Assembly: GCF_016055185.1 (NCBI RefSeq)
Contig: NZ_JAECVR010000013.1
Coordinates: 56,778-120,777 of the forward strand
Length of the DNA stretch: 64,000 nt
Direction: 5' to 3'
Origin: Paenactinomyces guangxiensis
Lineage (GTDB): Bacteria; Bacillota; Bacilli; Thermoactinomycetales; Thermoactinomycetaceae
Position 1 is the first letter of the stretch; each line of letters opens with the position of its first letter. The position numbers and the translations under genes are program-made. This document shows positions 63,737 through 64,000 of this stretch, one piece after another. The notes under the pieces were generated by a model. It made no database searches, was not told the DNA's origin, and was given only the letters and a program-made list of their open reading frames with translations.

Positions 63737-63997
63737 TTATGAAAAGCGTAGCCGTTTCTGATAATGATAATACATGGCTACCGCTTGGTGTTTTCGACGC
63801 CAAGCGGACCATGCCAAGATAAGAGAAATAGAAAATTTGTTGTTATTTACCAACTTGCTAAACATACGTCTTATTTCTCTCACAGTAAGAGAAATCATAG
63901 TCCCCGGCCCCGTTTGAATTTGGTTAAGCTGTTCATCTTTGGAAATGTGGGTTCCCTTTTTTGCGGGTCCACAAGGACTCCTTTTGAACGCATCACG
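63737..63997 (-). pseudogene. C-terminal remnant of an insertion-sequence transposase
   Basis: On the minus strand the frame gives GTMISLTVREIRRMF then ISLILAWSAWRRKHQAVAMY and YHYQKRL. The LTVxEIRR ... LAWSxWRRxHQAxA...HYxxR pattern is typical of the C-termini of some IS transposases (IS701/IS4-like). A stop lies in the same frame at 63998-64000, and the first part reads better in a neighbouring frame (KMNSLTKFKRG), so the copy is frameshifted. The rest would be outside the window. Confidence 0.55.
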
Positions 63998-64000
63998 CTA

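Overview
The window looks like chromosomal DNA of an endospore-forming member of Bacillota, order Bacillales. Three things point there. Sporulation genes are spread through it (spoVR, ytrH/ytrI, ytvI, four YheC/YheD-type spore coat ATP-grasp proteins, CotF-like mini proteins). Gene order follows the Bacillus subtilis yt*/cit region (ytkL, ytoI, ytpI-ytrI-ytrH, dnaE, ytsJ, accDA, pfkA, pyk, fxsA, ytvI, citZ-icd-mdh). Start codons are mixed ATG/GTG/TTG behind strong AGGAGG-like sites, and intrinsic terminators are abundant. The many YheC/D copies and the transporter content would suit a Thermoactinomycetaceae-like lineage, but that is inference.

Layout. 1-4.1 kb: a truncated secreted protein, mgtE behind an M-box magnesium riboswitch, a response-regulator remnant, a YitT-type membrane protein and two tiny CotF-like genes. 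4.4-9.9 kb: a complete mannitol system (mtlA, mtlR, mtlF, mtlD) with candidate MtlR operators and a cre site. 10-14.7 kb: a nicotianamine-synthase-like gene, a stand-alone dnaI, a small phage-type zinc protein and spoVR. 14.7-25.5 kb: the most distinctive block. It has a ~1,313-residue protein with exactly 102 uninterrupted decapeptide repeats and a tail-fibre/lectin-like C-terminal domain, a secreted NlpC/P60 hydrolase, and an operon of four ATP-grasp YheC/D paralogues plus a GNAT enzyme behind a near-perfect SigK promoter. 25.6-26.8 kb: yheA and ytkL. 26.79-29.37 kb: a small integrated element bounded by a 37/38-bp direct repeat in the ytkL terminator, carrying a broken integrase, HTH, ribbon-helix-helix, zinc-ribbon, unknown and HNH genes.

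29.7-39 kb: hsp20, ytoI behind a perfect palindrome, a glycine-betaine transporter (opuAA plus a permease-binding-protein fusion) behind a SigB-like promoter, and a YcbLMNO-like two-component/ABC module. 39.3-46.5 kb: ytpI, ytrI/ytrH, dnaE and small genes. 46.7-61.2 kb: central metabolism. A holB copy is followed by malic enzyme, a FadR-type regulator, accD, accA, pfkA and pyk, linking pyruvate supply to malonyl-CoA; then come thioesterase, fxsA and ytvI, and then citZ, icd and mdh for the oxidative arm of the TCA cycle. A palindrome of FadR-operator type overlaps the start of the malic-enzyme transcript.

61.3-64 kb is decaying accessory DNA: an HD hydrolase, a frameshifted Nudix-UTRA chimera, a second Nudix gene with an in-frame stop, and the end of a transposase. 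The strongest candidate for something undescribed is the giant repeat protein beside the ATP-grasp operon. I read it as a spore-surface fibre and its possible modification enzymes, but only the repeats, the domain resemblance and the SigK-like promoter are directly visible.
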